Shown in pieces: positions 46,482-54,296 of a stretch of DNA of 54,347 nt; position 1 is the first letter of the stretch; the number at the start of each line of letters is the position of its first letter. The translations under genes and the position numbers were made by a program. The notes below the pieces were generated by a model, which saw nothing but the letters and a program-made list of their open reading frames with translations, did not search any database and was not told the DNA's origin. Origin of the DNA: Gammaproteobacteria bacterium (GTDB lineage Bacteria; Pseudomonadota; Gammaproteobacteria; Steroidobacterales; Steroidobacteraceae); the NCBI GenBank assembly GCA_027315105.1, contig DAHUYP010000075.1, forward strand, positions 1-54,347, in the 5' to 3' direction.

Positions 46482-47237
46482 TCATCCTGCGGCCGCCAGC
46501 GCCGCGCGCGCGGTCGCGAAGGTCGCCTTGAGCGATTGCTCCATCTCCCGCTGCAGGGCCTCCAGTGCGGCGGGATCGAGCGTGCGCGGCACTTCGCGCG
46601 CCGGGCCGACGGCCACGGCGATGCGCGCGAACGGGCGCGGCAGCACGAAGCGATCCCAGTGCACCAGCGCCGCGCTGGAGGCCGCGTAGGCCAGCGGTAC
46701 GATCGGCCGGCCGGACATCTGCGCCAGCAGGATCGCTCCGGGCTTGAACCTGAAGGGCGGCCCGCGCGGCCCATCGGGGGTGATGACCGGGGAGACCTGC
46801 TCGCGCATCAGGGCCTGGAAATACTCCTTGAGCGCCAGCGCCCCGGTATGCGAGGAGGAACCCCGGATCACGTGCGCACCGGCGCGGCGCACGATCATCG
46901 CCCCGAGCTCGCCATCGACCGACGGGCTGATCAGGAAGCCGACGCGCAGCCGGCGCTGCCGCTGCAGCAGCAGCAGGTAGCGGGCGCCGAACAGCTGGTG
47001 CTGGTGCCAGTAGCAGGGCAGGAACGAAGGCCAGCGCGCCAGCACCGCATCCAGGTGTTCCTCGCCGACCACCGCCACGATGCGGCAGCTCGCCCACCAC
47101 AGCCGCACCAGCGCCAGGATCAGCGGCGCGGCCAGCCGATACAGCGCCCGGCGAACCGGTCCCATGCGCCGGCCGGAGCGGGTGCTCTGCCGGTAGATGG
47201 TGTTGCGCAACGTGCCGCTGGGCTCGTCTTCGCTCAT
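46482..47237 (-). CDS. DUF374 lysophospholipid/LPS acyltransferase-like protein
   Basis: A 251-residue membrane-associated acyltransferase of the DUF374 family, related to PlsC-type enzymes. A hydrophobic segment is near residues 35-50. The family features are LPCYWHQHQLFGARY (with the H residues in place of HX4D), LISPSVDGELGAMIVRR, VIRGSSSHTGALALKE and ITPDGPRGPPFRFKPGAI. It likely transfers an acyl chain to an envelope lipid. It is divergent from the FAAL gene across a 104-nt gap and may belong to that cluster. Confidence 0.85.
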   Translation of the reverse strand: MSEDEPSGTLRNTIYRQSTRSGRRMGPVRRALYRLAAPLILALVRLWWASCRIVAVVGEEHLDAVLARWPSFLPCYWHQHQLFGARYLLLLQRQRRLRVGFLISPSVDGELGAMIVRRAGAHVIRGSSSHTGALALKEYFQALMREQVSPVITPDGPRGPPFRFKPGAILLAQMSGRPIVPLAYAASSAALVHWDRFVLPRPFARIAVAVGPAREVPRTLDPAALEALQREMEQSLKATFATARAALAAAG

Positions 47238-47324
47238 GGGCGCGCGGCATTCTGCGCGAACGATGCCGGGGCCACAAGGTGGGCGCCGGGCGCGCGGCCC
47301 TGCAGCGCCGCCCGTGCATTCGGC

Positions 47325-47330
47325 TAGAAT
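47325..47330 (+). promoter_or_regulatory. Candidate -10 for the FAAL gene
   Basis: TAGAAT ends 11 nt before ATG 47342; no good -35 and no Shine-Dalgarno are visible. The minus-strand counterpart for the DUF374 gene has TTGTGG-N17-CAGAAT ending 12 nt before its ATG. Confidence 0.35.
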
Positions 47331-47341
47331 CGCGCGTTCAC

Positions 47342-49342
47342 ATGAATGCCACCAGCAAGAATACCGCCGGGGCGCTGGCCGCCGCTGGCACCCTGACCGC
47401 GCTCATGGAAGCCAACCGCGGGAGCGGGCGCGGCCTGACCTACCTGGAAGGCGAACACGAGACGCGCACGCTCGCCTTCGGCGAGCTCCATGAGCGCGCG
47501 CTCGGCATCCTCTATCGCCTGCAGCGCCTCGGCGCGCGTCCCGGCGACAAGCTGATCCTGTTCCTGAGCAGCAACGAGCCGTTCATCGACGCGTTCTGGG
47601 CGGCGCTGCTCGGCGGCATCATTCCGGTACCGATCGCGCCGGGCATCAGCGACGAGCACCGGCACAAGCTGTTGCGCATCGCCCGCAAGCTGCAGGCGCC
47701 GTACATCTATACCGAGCAGCGGCTGCTCGACCGCATCGGCAGCTTTGCGGCCGAGCACGGCGAGCTGGCCGCCTACGAGTCGCTGCGCACGCGCGCCTTC
47801 CTGGTCGACGATCTGAGCGAGCTCGGCCGCAGCGGCAAGCTGCACCGCGCCCAACCGTCGGACGTGGCTTTCATCCAGTTCTCGTCCGGCTCGACCAGCG
47901 AGCCCAAGGGCGTGGTACTCACGCACGCGAATCTGCTGGCGAACATTCGCGGCGCGACCGAGATCGCGCACTTCGGCGAGCACGACGTCAGCCTGTCGTG
48001 GATGCCGCTCACGCACGACATGGGCCTGATCGGCTTCCATCTGGTCATGTTCGCCAACCGCGTGCATGCCCACCTGATGCCGACCGAGCTGTTCGTCCGC
48101 CGGCCGCTGCTGTGGCTACAGCTGGCCGCGCGGGTGCGCGCCACCATCCTGTGCTCGCCGAATTTCGGCTACCGGCACTACCTCAAGGTGCTCGGCGAGC
48201 GCTCGCCGGGCGAGCTCGACCTCTCGTGCGTGCGCCTGATCTTCAACGGCGCCGAGCCCATCAGCGTCGAGCTGTGCGAGCAGTTCCTGCAGCGGCTCGC
48301 GCTCGCCCGGCTCGCGCCGAACGCCATGTACCCGGTCTACGGCCTGGCCGAAGCCTCGCTCGCGGTGAGCTTTCCCGAGCCCGGGACGCACTATCGCGCG
48401 ACCAGCTTCGACCGCCATCAGCTCGGCGTCGGTGCGGCGCCGCAGCCGCTGGCCGCGAACCATCGCGACGCGCTGCAGCTGGTCAGCGTCGGGCGCGCGA
48501 TCCCCTACTGCGAGCTGCGCATCGCCGACGACGCCGATCGGCCGCTGCCGCCGGAGCACGTGGGCCACATCCAGATCCGCGGCGACAACGTCACCGGCGG
48601 CTATTACGAGGATCCGGCCACCAATGCGGCGAGCTTCACCGCCGACGGCTGGCTGCGCACCGGCGATCTGGGACTGCTGCACGAAGGCGAGCTCTACATC
48701 ACGGGGCGCCACAAGGAGATCCTGTTCGTCAACGGCCAGAACTACTACCCGCACGATCTGGAGCGCATGCTCGAGGACATCCCGCAGCTCGAGCTCGGCA
48801 AGGTCGTGGTCGCCGGCGCGCGCCCGGCCGGCGAATCGGCGGAGCAGCTGCTGGTGTTCGTCCTGTACCGCGGCGAGCTGGCGCCGTTCCTGCCGCTGGC
48901 GCGCCAGGTGGCGCGGCGCATCGGCGAGCACGCGGGCCTCGAAGTGGACGCGGTCGTGCCGGTGCGGCGCATCCCCAAGACCACCAGCGGCAAGATCCAG
49001 CGGCATCTGCTCGAAGAGGAATACCTGGCCGGCGCCTTCGATGCCGAGCTGGCCGAGCTCGCGCGGCTGCGCGCCGCGGAGCCGGCCGCGGAGCCGGCGG
49101 GCACTGCGATCGAGCAGCAGCTGCGCAGCATCTGCGAGGCGGCGCTCGACGGCCGCAACATCGATGCCGACGAGAGCCTGTTCGACGTCGGCGCCAGCTC
49201 GCTGAAATTGCTGTCGATCCACGAGAGCATCGAGCGCCTCTGGCCGGGCGTGGTCGATGTCACCGACATCTTCGATCACCCCAGCATCGCCGCGCTCGCC
49301 CGCTTCATCGAGCAGAAGCGCGCGGCGCCGCCCGCGGCATGA
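47342..49342 (+). CDS. Fatty-acyl/aryl-AMP ligase (FAAL class) fused to an acyl carrier domain
   Basis: A 666-residue two-domain protein. Residues about 1-570 are an adenylating enzyme with A3 loop FSSGSTSEPKGVVLTHANL (near 180), the FAAL-type WMPLTHDMGLIGFHL and CSPNFGYRHYL, YGLAEA, and A10 TTSGKIQRHL. Residues about 585-655 are a carrier domain with FDVGASSLKLL: Ser620 is the expected phosphopantetheine site. FAALs pass acyl-AMP to carrier proteins rather than CoA, so this enzyme can load its own carrier. With the chorismatase nearby, 3- or 4-hydroxybenzoate is a plausible substrate, which parallels XanA2 plus XanC in xanthomonadin synthesis; the substrate is inference. The next gene overlaps as ATGA. 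Confidence 0.9.
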   Translation: MNATSKNTAGALAAAGTLTALMEANRGSGRGLTYLEGEHETRTLAFGELHERALGILYRLQRLGARPGDKLILFLSSNEPFIDAFWAALLGGIIPVPIAPGISDEHRHKLLRIARKLQAPYIYTEQRLLDRIGSFAAEHGELAAYESLRTRAFLVDDLSELGRSGKLHRAQPSDVAFIQFSSGSTSEPKGVVLTHANLLANIRGATEIAHFGEHDVSLSWMPLTHDMGLIGFHLVMFANRVHAHLMPTELFVRRPLLWLQLAARVRATILCSPNFGYRHYLKVLGERSPGELDLSCVRLIFNGAEPISVELCEQFLQRLALARLAPNAMYPVYGLAEASLAVSFPEPGTHYRATSFDRHQLGVGAAPQPLAANHRDALQLVSVGRAIPYCELRIADDADRPLPPEHVGHIQIRGDNVTGGYYEDPATNAASFTADGWLRTGDLGLLHEGELYITGRHKEILFVNGQNYYPHDLERMLEDIPQLELGKVVVAGARPAGESAEQLLVFVLYRGELAPFLPLARQVARRIGEHAGLEVDAVVPVRRIPKTTSGKIQRHLLEEEYLAGAFDAELAELARLRAAEPAAEPAGTAIEQQLRSICEAALDGRNIDADESLFDVGASSLKLLSIHESIERLWPGVVDVTDIFDHPSIAALARFIEQKRAAPPAA

Positions 49343-50154
49343 GCGGCGGCGCGGACAGCGGCGATTTTCCCGCGCCCGCGGACGACGAGCGGCTGCGGCG
49401 CGGCGCACAGCTGCTGGTCGCCCTGCGCCGCGCCTGTCCGCGGCCGGTGTCGCTGCCGGCCGAACTCGCCCCGCGCAGCGAGGCCGAGGCCTATCGGCTG
49501 CAGCGCGCGACCGCGCACGCCCTCGGTGCGCGCATCGGCGGCTGGAAGGTCGCCATGAACGATCCCATCAGCGGCAGCTGCGCGCCGGTGTACGCCGCCG
49601 ACTTGCAGCGCTCCCCGGCCTGCGCCGCTTTCCCCATAACCGCGCGCCCGGGCATCGAACCGGAGATCGCCTTCAGCCTGGCGCACGACCTGCCGCCGCT
49701 CGCGCCGGGGCAGCGCTATGGACGCGCGCAGGTCATGGAGGCGATCGGTGCCGCGCATGCGGCGATCGAGATCGTGGTCAGCCGCTTCCAGAGCCACGAG
49801 GGCGCCGCGCTGCTGGATCGCCTGGCCGACAACATCAGCAACGGCGGGCTCGTGGTCGGCCCGCCGTGCCGCGACTGGCGCCGGCTCGAGCTCGGCGCGC
49901 TGGCGCTGCGGCTCACGCTGCAGGCGTCCGGCGCGGCCGCAAGCGTGCACGAGGCGCGCGGCGGGCATTCGCTCGGCGACCCGTTGCTGCCGCTGCTCTG
50001 GCTCGCCAATCAGCGCGCGCAGCACGGCGCGGGGCTGCGCGCGGGCGAGATCGTCACCACCGGCAGCTGTGCCGGGCTGCATTACGCCGCATCCGGCGCG
50101 CGCGTCAGCGCCTGGTTCGAGGGGCTGGGAAGCGCGGAGCTGGTGCTTGGCTGA
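49339..50154 (+). CDS. FAH/MhpD-like 2-keto-4-pentenoate hydratase family protein
   Basis: A 271-residue protein of the hydratase/decarboxylase branch of the fumarylacetoacetate hydrolase superfamily. Typical elements are GWKVAMNDP, the metal ligands in PGIEPEIAF and AAIEIVVSR, DNISNGGLVVGPP, HSLGDPLLPLLWLAN and GEIVTTGSCAG. Such enzymes act on dienoic keto acids in aromatic catabolism; there are no meta-cleavage genes nearby, so a role in building or editing an aryl or polyene chain is possible but unproven. It overlaps the FAAL gene by 4 nt and ends 75 nt before the flavin enzyme. Confidence 0.85.
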   Translation: MSGGADSGDFPAPADDERLRRGAQLLVALRRACPRPVSLPAELAPRSEAEAYRLQRATAHALGARIGGWKVAMNDPISGSCAPVYAADLQRSPACAAFPITARPGIEPEIAFSLAHDLPPLAPGQRYGRAQVMEAIGAAHAAIEIVVSRFQSHEGAALLDRLADNISNGGLVVGPPCRDWRRLELGALALRLTLQASGAAASVHEARGGHSLGDPLLPLLWLANQRAQHGAGLRAGEIVTTGSCAGLHYAASGARVSAWFEGLGSAELVLG

Positions 50155-50193
50155 GCCGCCGGCGGCAGCGCGTGCGCGGGCCACTGCGGCCGC

Positions 50194-50203
50194 GCAAATT
50201 TGC
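50194..50203. promoter_or_regulatory. Palindrome GCAAATTTGC upstream of the flavin enzyme
   Basis: A 10-bp perfect palindrome followed by TAAAAT (50215-50220), which ends 9 nt before the ATG. It might be an operator over a short-leader promoter; there is no other support. Confidence 0.25.
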
Positions 50204-50229
50204 CGGCGCACAGTTAAAATCCGCTCCGC

Positions 50230-51558
50230 ATGACACACGACGAATCGGCCGCCGAGCGACGCAGCGGCGCGGCGCGGCAGCAAACGGATGTGCTGGTCAT
50301 CGGCGGCGGCCCGGCGGGCTCCACCGTTGCCGCGCTGCTGGCGCGGCGCGGCCACCAGGTGACGCTGCTCGAAAAGGACCGCCATCCGCGCTTCCACATC
50401 GGCGAGTCGCTGCTGCCGGCCAACCTGCCGCTGTTCGAGCAGCTCGGGGTGGGTGACGAGATACGCGCGATCGGCATGCTCAAGCGCGGCGCCGAGTTCA
50501 TCTCGGCCTGGGACGGCCGGCAGCAGGAGTTCCGCTTCGCGCACGCCTGGGACAAGTCCATGCCGTACGCCTACCAGGTGCGCCGCTCGCAGTTCGACGA
50601 GATCCTGCTGCGCAACGCGGCGCGCGCGGGCGCGCACGTGGCGGAAGGCTGCCGCGTGCAGGCGGTCGAGCACGCGGGCGAGCGCGGCGCGGTCCACGTC
50701 CGGGCGCAGCACGACGACGGCCGCAGGCTGGATTGGCAGGCGCGCTTCGTGGTCGATGCCTCCGGCCGCGATACCGTCCTCGCCACCCGCCTGGGGCTCA
50801 AGCGCCGCAATCCGAAGCACGCCAGCGCCGCCATCTTCGGTCACTACAGCGGCGCCGAGCGCCATCCGGGCGAGCTCGAGGGGCACATCTCGATCTACTG
50901 GTTCGATCACGGCTGGTTCTGGTTCATCCCGCTGCACGACGGCGCCACCAGCATCGGCGCCGTGGTCTGGCCGTACTATCTCAAGAGCCGCACGGTGCCG
51001 CTCGAGCGGTTCCTCGAGGCGACCATTGCGCTGTGTCCGCCGCTGGCGGCGCGGCTCAGGAACGCCAGGCCGATCAGCCCGATCGAGGCGACCGGCAACT
51101 ATTCCTACAGCGCGACGCGCACGCACGGCGCCAACTACCTGCTGCTCGGCGACGCCTATGCGTTCATCGACCCGGTGTTTTCCTCCGGCGTGATGCTGGC
51201 GATGCACAGCGCCTTCGTCGGCGCCCGGACCGTCGATGCCTGCCTGCGCGCTCCGGCACGATCGCGGGCGGCGCTGCGGCGGTTCGATCGCGCGGTGCGC
51301 CGCGGCCCGCGCGAGTACTCCTGGTTCATCTACCGGGTCACCTCGCCCACCATGCGCGAGCTGTTCCTGGGACCGCGCAATTGGCTGCGCATGCAGGAAG
51401 CCCTGCTGTCGGTGCTGGCCGGCGACATCTTCGGCCGCACTCCGATCTGGCCCTCGCTGCGTGCCTTCAAGGCGCTCTACGGTCTGATATCCCTGCTGCA
51501 CCCGCTGCGCAGCAGCCTGGCGGCACGCCGCCGCAGCCTCAACGTCCGGCCGGCATGA
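50230..51558 (+). CDS. FAD-dependent oxidoreductase with flavin halogenase signatures
   Basis: A 442-residue flavoprotein. The FAD-binding motif VLVIGGGPAGSTVAALLARRG is at residues 21-41. GESLLP follows, Lys85 sits in MLKRGAEF (the position of the halogenase Lys), and W229FW231FIP234 matches the WxWxIP motif of flavin-dependent halogenases. The later LLGDAYAFIDPVFSSGV is the usual flavin-site end. The layout fits the phenolic-type halogenase branch. Xanthomonadins, aryl polyenes of related bacteria, are brominated, and a halogenase-like gene is part of their cluster. Some relatives with the WxWxIP motif are not halogenases, so activity is uncertain. Confidence 0.85.
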   Translation: MTHDESAAERRSGAARQQTDVLVIGGGPAGSTVAALLARRGHQVTLLEKDRHPRFHIGESLLPANLPLFEQLGVGDEIRAIGMLKRGAEFISAWDGRQQEFRFAHAWDKSMPYAYQVRRSQFDEILLRNAARAGAHVAEGCRVQAVEHAGERGAVHVRAQHDDGRRLDWQARFVVDASGRDTVLATRLGLKRRNPKHASAAIFGHYSGAERHPGELEGHISIYWFDHGWFWFIPLHDGATSIGAVVWPYYLKSRTVPLERFLEATIALCPPLAARLRNARPISPIEATGNYSYSATRTHGANYLLLGDAYAFIDPVFSSGVMLAMHSAFVGARTVDACLRAPARSRAALRRFDRAVRRGPREYSWFIYRVTSPTMRELFLGPRNWLRMQEALLSVLAGDIFGRTPIWPSLRAFKALYGLISLLHPLRSSLAARRRSLNVRPA

Positions 51559-51604
51559 GGCGCCACATGCGGCCGTGCATGAGCCCGCCGACACTCGCGC
51601 GCTG

Positions 51605-52630
51605 ATGGCAACGCCCCCCGCGCTGCAGATCGACTACCCGCGCCTCGCCGACATCCGCCAGCAACCCGAGGCGTGGTGGCAGCAGGTGCTGGCGGTGATC
51701 CGATTCGATCGCGACGCACTGGCGCCGCCGCTGCCGGACATACCGACCGCCGAGGTCATGACGCCGGTGCTCGGCGGCGCCGACAGCGCCGTGGAGCTGT
51801 GGCGCGTCGCCGGTCCGATGCATTCGGGCCGGCGCGGCCGCGTGCGCTATCGCCACAACGGCCGGCTGCTGTTCGCGAGCCTGAGCGTGCCGGAACAGGA
51901 GTTCCTGCAGCCCGCCGCAGGCGGCGAAGCCGCGGCGCTGCGGCAGGCGACCGAGGCGGGCTACCGCGAGATGTTCGGCGCGCTCGAGGAGCTCGGCTTC
52001 CCGTATCCGCTGCGCATCTGGAACTTCCTGGCCGAGATCAACGGCGCCACCGAGGACGGCGAGCGCTATTGGCACTTCAACGGCGCGCGCCAGCAGGCCT
52101 TCATCGGCCGCCGGCGCAGCGTCAGCGGCGACGTGCCGGCCGCCAGCGCCCTGGGTGCCGGGAGCGCCAGCCCGGTCACGATCTACTGCATCGCCGGCGA
52201 GCGCTCGCCGATTCCGCTCGAGAATCCGCGCCAGCGCAGCGCCTGGGAATATCCGCCGCAATATGGCCCGCACAGCCCGACCTTCTCGCGCGCCTGCATC
52301 GAGAACGCCGGCACGCAGACGTTGTTCATCTCCGGTACCGCCAGCATCGTCGGCCACGAGACCGCGCACGCCGGCGATGAGCGCGCGCAGACCCGTGAGA
52401 CGCTGCGCAACATCCGCGCGCTGCTCGGCACCGCCAACCGGCGGGTCGGCAGCGAGCGCTACGCCCTCGAGCAGCTGCGCTACAAGGTGTACGTGCGGCG
52501 ACCCGAGCACCAGAGGAGCATCGATCAGGAGCTGCGCCGCGTGATCGGCGCAGCCGCGCCGGTGCTGTATCTGCAGGCCGATATCTGCCGGCGCGACCTG
52601 CTGGTCGAGGTCGAAGCCGTCGGCACCTGA
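51605..52630 (+). CDS. Chorismatase (XanB2/FkbO-like), hydroxybenzoate-forming
   Basis: A 341-residue protein of the chorismatase family, which has a YjgF-like trimeric fold and splits pyruvate from chorismate. The C-terminal part FISGTASIVGHETAHAGDE followed by QTRETLRNIRALL, and the middle RIWNFLAEINGATEDGERYWHFN, are typical of FkbO, Hyg5 and XanB2. XanB2-type enzymes give 3- and 4-hydroxybenzoate, the starter of xanthomonadins and a ubiquinone precursor. Which subtype this is cannot be told here. The start 51605 (ATG) or 51575 (GTG) is uncertain; neither has a good Shine-Dalgarno. Confidence 0.88.
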   Translation: MATPPALQIDYPRLADIRQQPEAWWQQVLAVIRFDRDALAPPLPDIPTAEVMTPVLGGADSAVELWRVAGPMHSGRRGRVRYRHNGRLLFASLSVPEQEFLQPAAGGEAAALRQATEAGYREMFGALEELGFPYPLRIWNFLAEINGATEDGERYWHFNGARQQAFIGRRRSVSGDVPAASALGAGSASPVTIYCIAGERSPIPLENPRQRSAWEYPPQYGPHSPTFSRACIENAGTQTLFISGTASIVGHETAHAGDERAQTRETLRNIRALLGTANRRVGSERYALEQLRYKVYVRRPEHQRSIDQELRRVIGAAAPVLYLQADICRRDLLVEVEAVGT

Positions 52631-52672
52631 GCGGGCCGCTGCTGCGGCGACGGATGCGGAGGAGCGGGAATC

Positions 52673-52735
52673 ATGCGCAAAATTGCCGATCGCGCGGCTG
52701 ATCGGCGCTGGCTCACGGATGGTGAACCGCGATGA
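52673..52735 (+). CDS. Possible 20-residue coupled peptide ORF
   Basis: A 21-codon frame (MRKIADRAADRRWLTDGEPR) with a strong ribosome-binding site GGAGGAG ending 10 nt before the ATG, and a stop codon overlapping the next start as ATGA. It resembles neither a transit nor a known domain. It could be a leader peptide that brings ribosomes to the acyltransferase start, or simply a chance frame. The downstream gene itself has no obvious Shine-Dalgarno. Confidence 0.4.
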   Translation: MRKIADRAADRRWLTDGEPR

Positions 52736-53541
52736 ATGAAGTGCGCGCCGTCGGCATGGCATCGCCGTTCAGGGCGCTGCTGAAGGCCGCCTATGAGTAT
52801 GCGGCCCTGTACGGCTCACTGCTGCTGCTGGGAATCATCTGCCTGGGCTGGTCGCTGCTGGCGCTGCCGCTGTCTGCGCTGCTGCCGCGGCGCTGGGCCA
52901 TCGGCTTCGGCCGCTACGGCATCATGGCCGGGTTTCGCATCTACGGCCATTGGCTGCAGCTGCTCGGCGCCTATCGGCTCGACCTGTCGGCGCTCGACGT
53001 GCTGCGCTCGGACGAAGCGCTGATCCTCGCCCCCAATCACCCCTCGCTGATCGACGCACTGCTGATACTCTCACGGCACCCCAATCTGGCCTGCGTGATG
53101 AAATCCGAGCTCATGGGCAGCATCTTCCTCGGTCCGGGCGCGCGCCTGGCGCGCTACATCCGCAATGGCTCGCCGCGGCAGATGGTGCGCGAGGCGATCG
53201 CGGACCTCGAGCAAGGCGGCGGGCTGCTGCTGTTTCCGGAAGGCACGCGCAGCGTGCGCGCGCCGTGCAACGCGCTCAAGCGCAGCATCGGCGTGATCGC
53301 CAAGCACGCGCGCGTGCCGGTGCAAACGCTCGTGATCGACACCGACTCGCCGTTCCTGGGCAAGGGCTGGCGATTCTGGATGCGGCCCTCGCTGCCGATC
53401 ACGTATCGCGTGCGGCTCGGACGGCGGCTGGGGCCGCCGCAGGACGTGGATGCATTCATGGCGGAACTCGAGCGTTGCTACCGCCAGGAACTGCACAGCG
53501 GACCGGGCGCGCGCTGGCCTGGCAGACCGGCGCGCCAGTGA
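52732..53541 (+). CDS. PlsC-family 1-acyl-glycerol-phosphate-type acyltransferase
   Basis: A 269-residue acyltransferase with an N-terminal membrane helix (about 25-50), the HX4D motif in APNHPSLIDALLI and FPEGTRS. In aryl-polyene clusters an acyltransferase of this kind attaches lipid to the head group or anchors the pigment in the outer membrane. Membership in the cluster is inferred from coupling: it overlaps the glycosyltransferase as GTGA. The C-terminus is basic and Pro-rich. Confidence 0.88.
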   Translation: MNEVRAVGMASPFRALLKAAYEYAALYGSLLLLGIICLGWSLLALPLSALLPRRWAIGFGRYGIMAGFRIYGHWLQLLGAYRLDLSALDVLRSDEALILAPNHPSLIDALLILSRHPNLACVMKSELMGSIFLGPGARLARYIRNGSPRQMVREAIADLEQGGGLLLFPEGTRSVRAPCNALKRSIGVIAKHARVPVQTLVIDTDSPFLGKGWRFWMRPSLPITYRVRLGRRLGPPQDVDAFMAELERCYRQELHSGPGARWPGRPARQ

Positions 53542-54296
53542 GCACGCCCTCGTCAACGCACCTGGTCCTGATACCGAGCTACAACCCCGGACCCAGGGTG
53601 ATCGAGACCGTGCGCGCGGCGCGCGCGCAGTGGAACCCGGTCTGGGTGGTGGTCGACGGCAGCACCGACGGCAGCGCCGCCGCACTCGCGGCGATGGCGC
53701 GCGAGGACCCGGGACTGCGCGTGCTGGCGCAGCCGCGCAATCGCGGCAAGGGCGCGGCGGTGCTGCGGGGCGCGCTGTTCGCCGGCGGCGAGGGCTATAC
53801 CCATGTGCTGACGATGGATTCGGATGGGCAGCATCCGGCCGCCGATATCGGCCGCTTCATGCGCGCCTCGCTGGCCGAGCCCGCGGCGCTGATCCTGGGC
53901 GAGCCGCAGTTCGACGCCACCGCGCCGGCGCTGCGCGTGCGCGGCCGCAGGATCTGCAACTGGTTTGCCAATCTCGAGACCCTGTGGACCGGCATCCACG
54001 ATTCATTGTTCGGCTTTCGAGTCTATCCGATCGAACCGCTGGTGCGCGTCATGCGCCGCCAGCCGTGGATGCGGCGGTTCGATTTCGACGCCGAGGTGGC
54101 CGTGCGCCTGTGCTGGCGCGGTTTGCCGGTGCGCAATCTGCGCGCGCCGGTGCGCTATTTCCGCCCCGAAGAGGACGGCGTGTCGCACTTCAATTATTGG
54201 CGCGACAATGCGCTGCTCACCTGGATGCACATGCGGCTGTTCGCCGGCTTCCTGCTGCGCCTGCCGCTGCTGCTGTGGCGCCGCGTGCGCCGCTGA
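53538..54296 (+). CDS. Glycosyltransferase family 2
   Basis: A 252-residue GT-A glycosyltransferase. It has LIPSYNPGPRV at the start, VVVDGSTDGS, RNRGKGAAVLRG, the metal-binding DxD region MDSDGQHP and DSLFGFRVYP, and a hydrophobic C-terminal segment rich in Leu (RLFAGFLLRLPLLLW). These resemble the DPMS-like GT2 in aryl-polyene clusters. It starts with GTG 53538, overlapping the acyltransferase stop. The remaining 51 bases to the window edge hold no complete gene. Confidence 0.9.
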   Translation: MSTPSSTHLVLIPSYNPGPRVIETVRAARAQWNPVWVVVDGSTDGSAAALAAMAREDPGLRVLAQPRNRGKGAAVLRGALFAGGEGYTHVLTMDSDGQHPAADIGRFMRASLAEPAALILGEPQFDATAPALRVRGRRICNWFANLETLWTGIHDSLFGFRVYPIEPLVRVMRRQPWMRRFDFDAEVAVRLCWRGLPVRNLRAPVRYFRPEEDGVSHFNYWRDNALLTWMHMRLFAGFLLRLPLLLWRRVRR

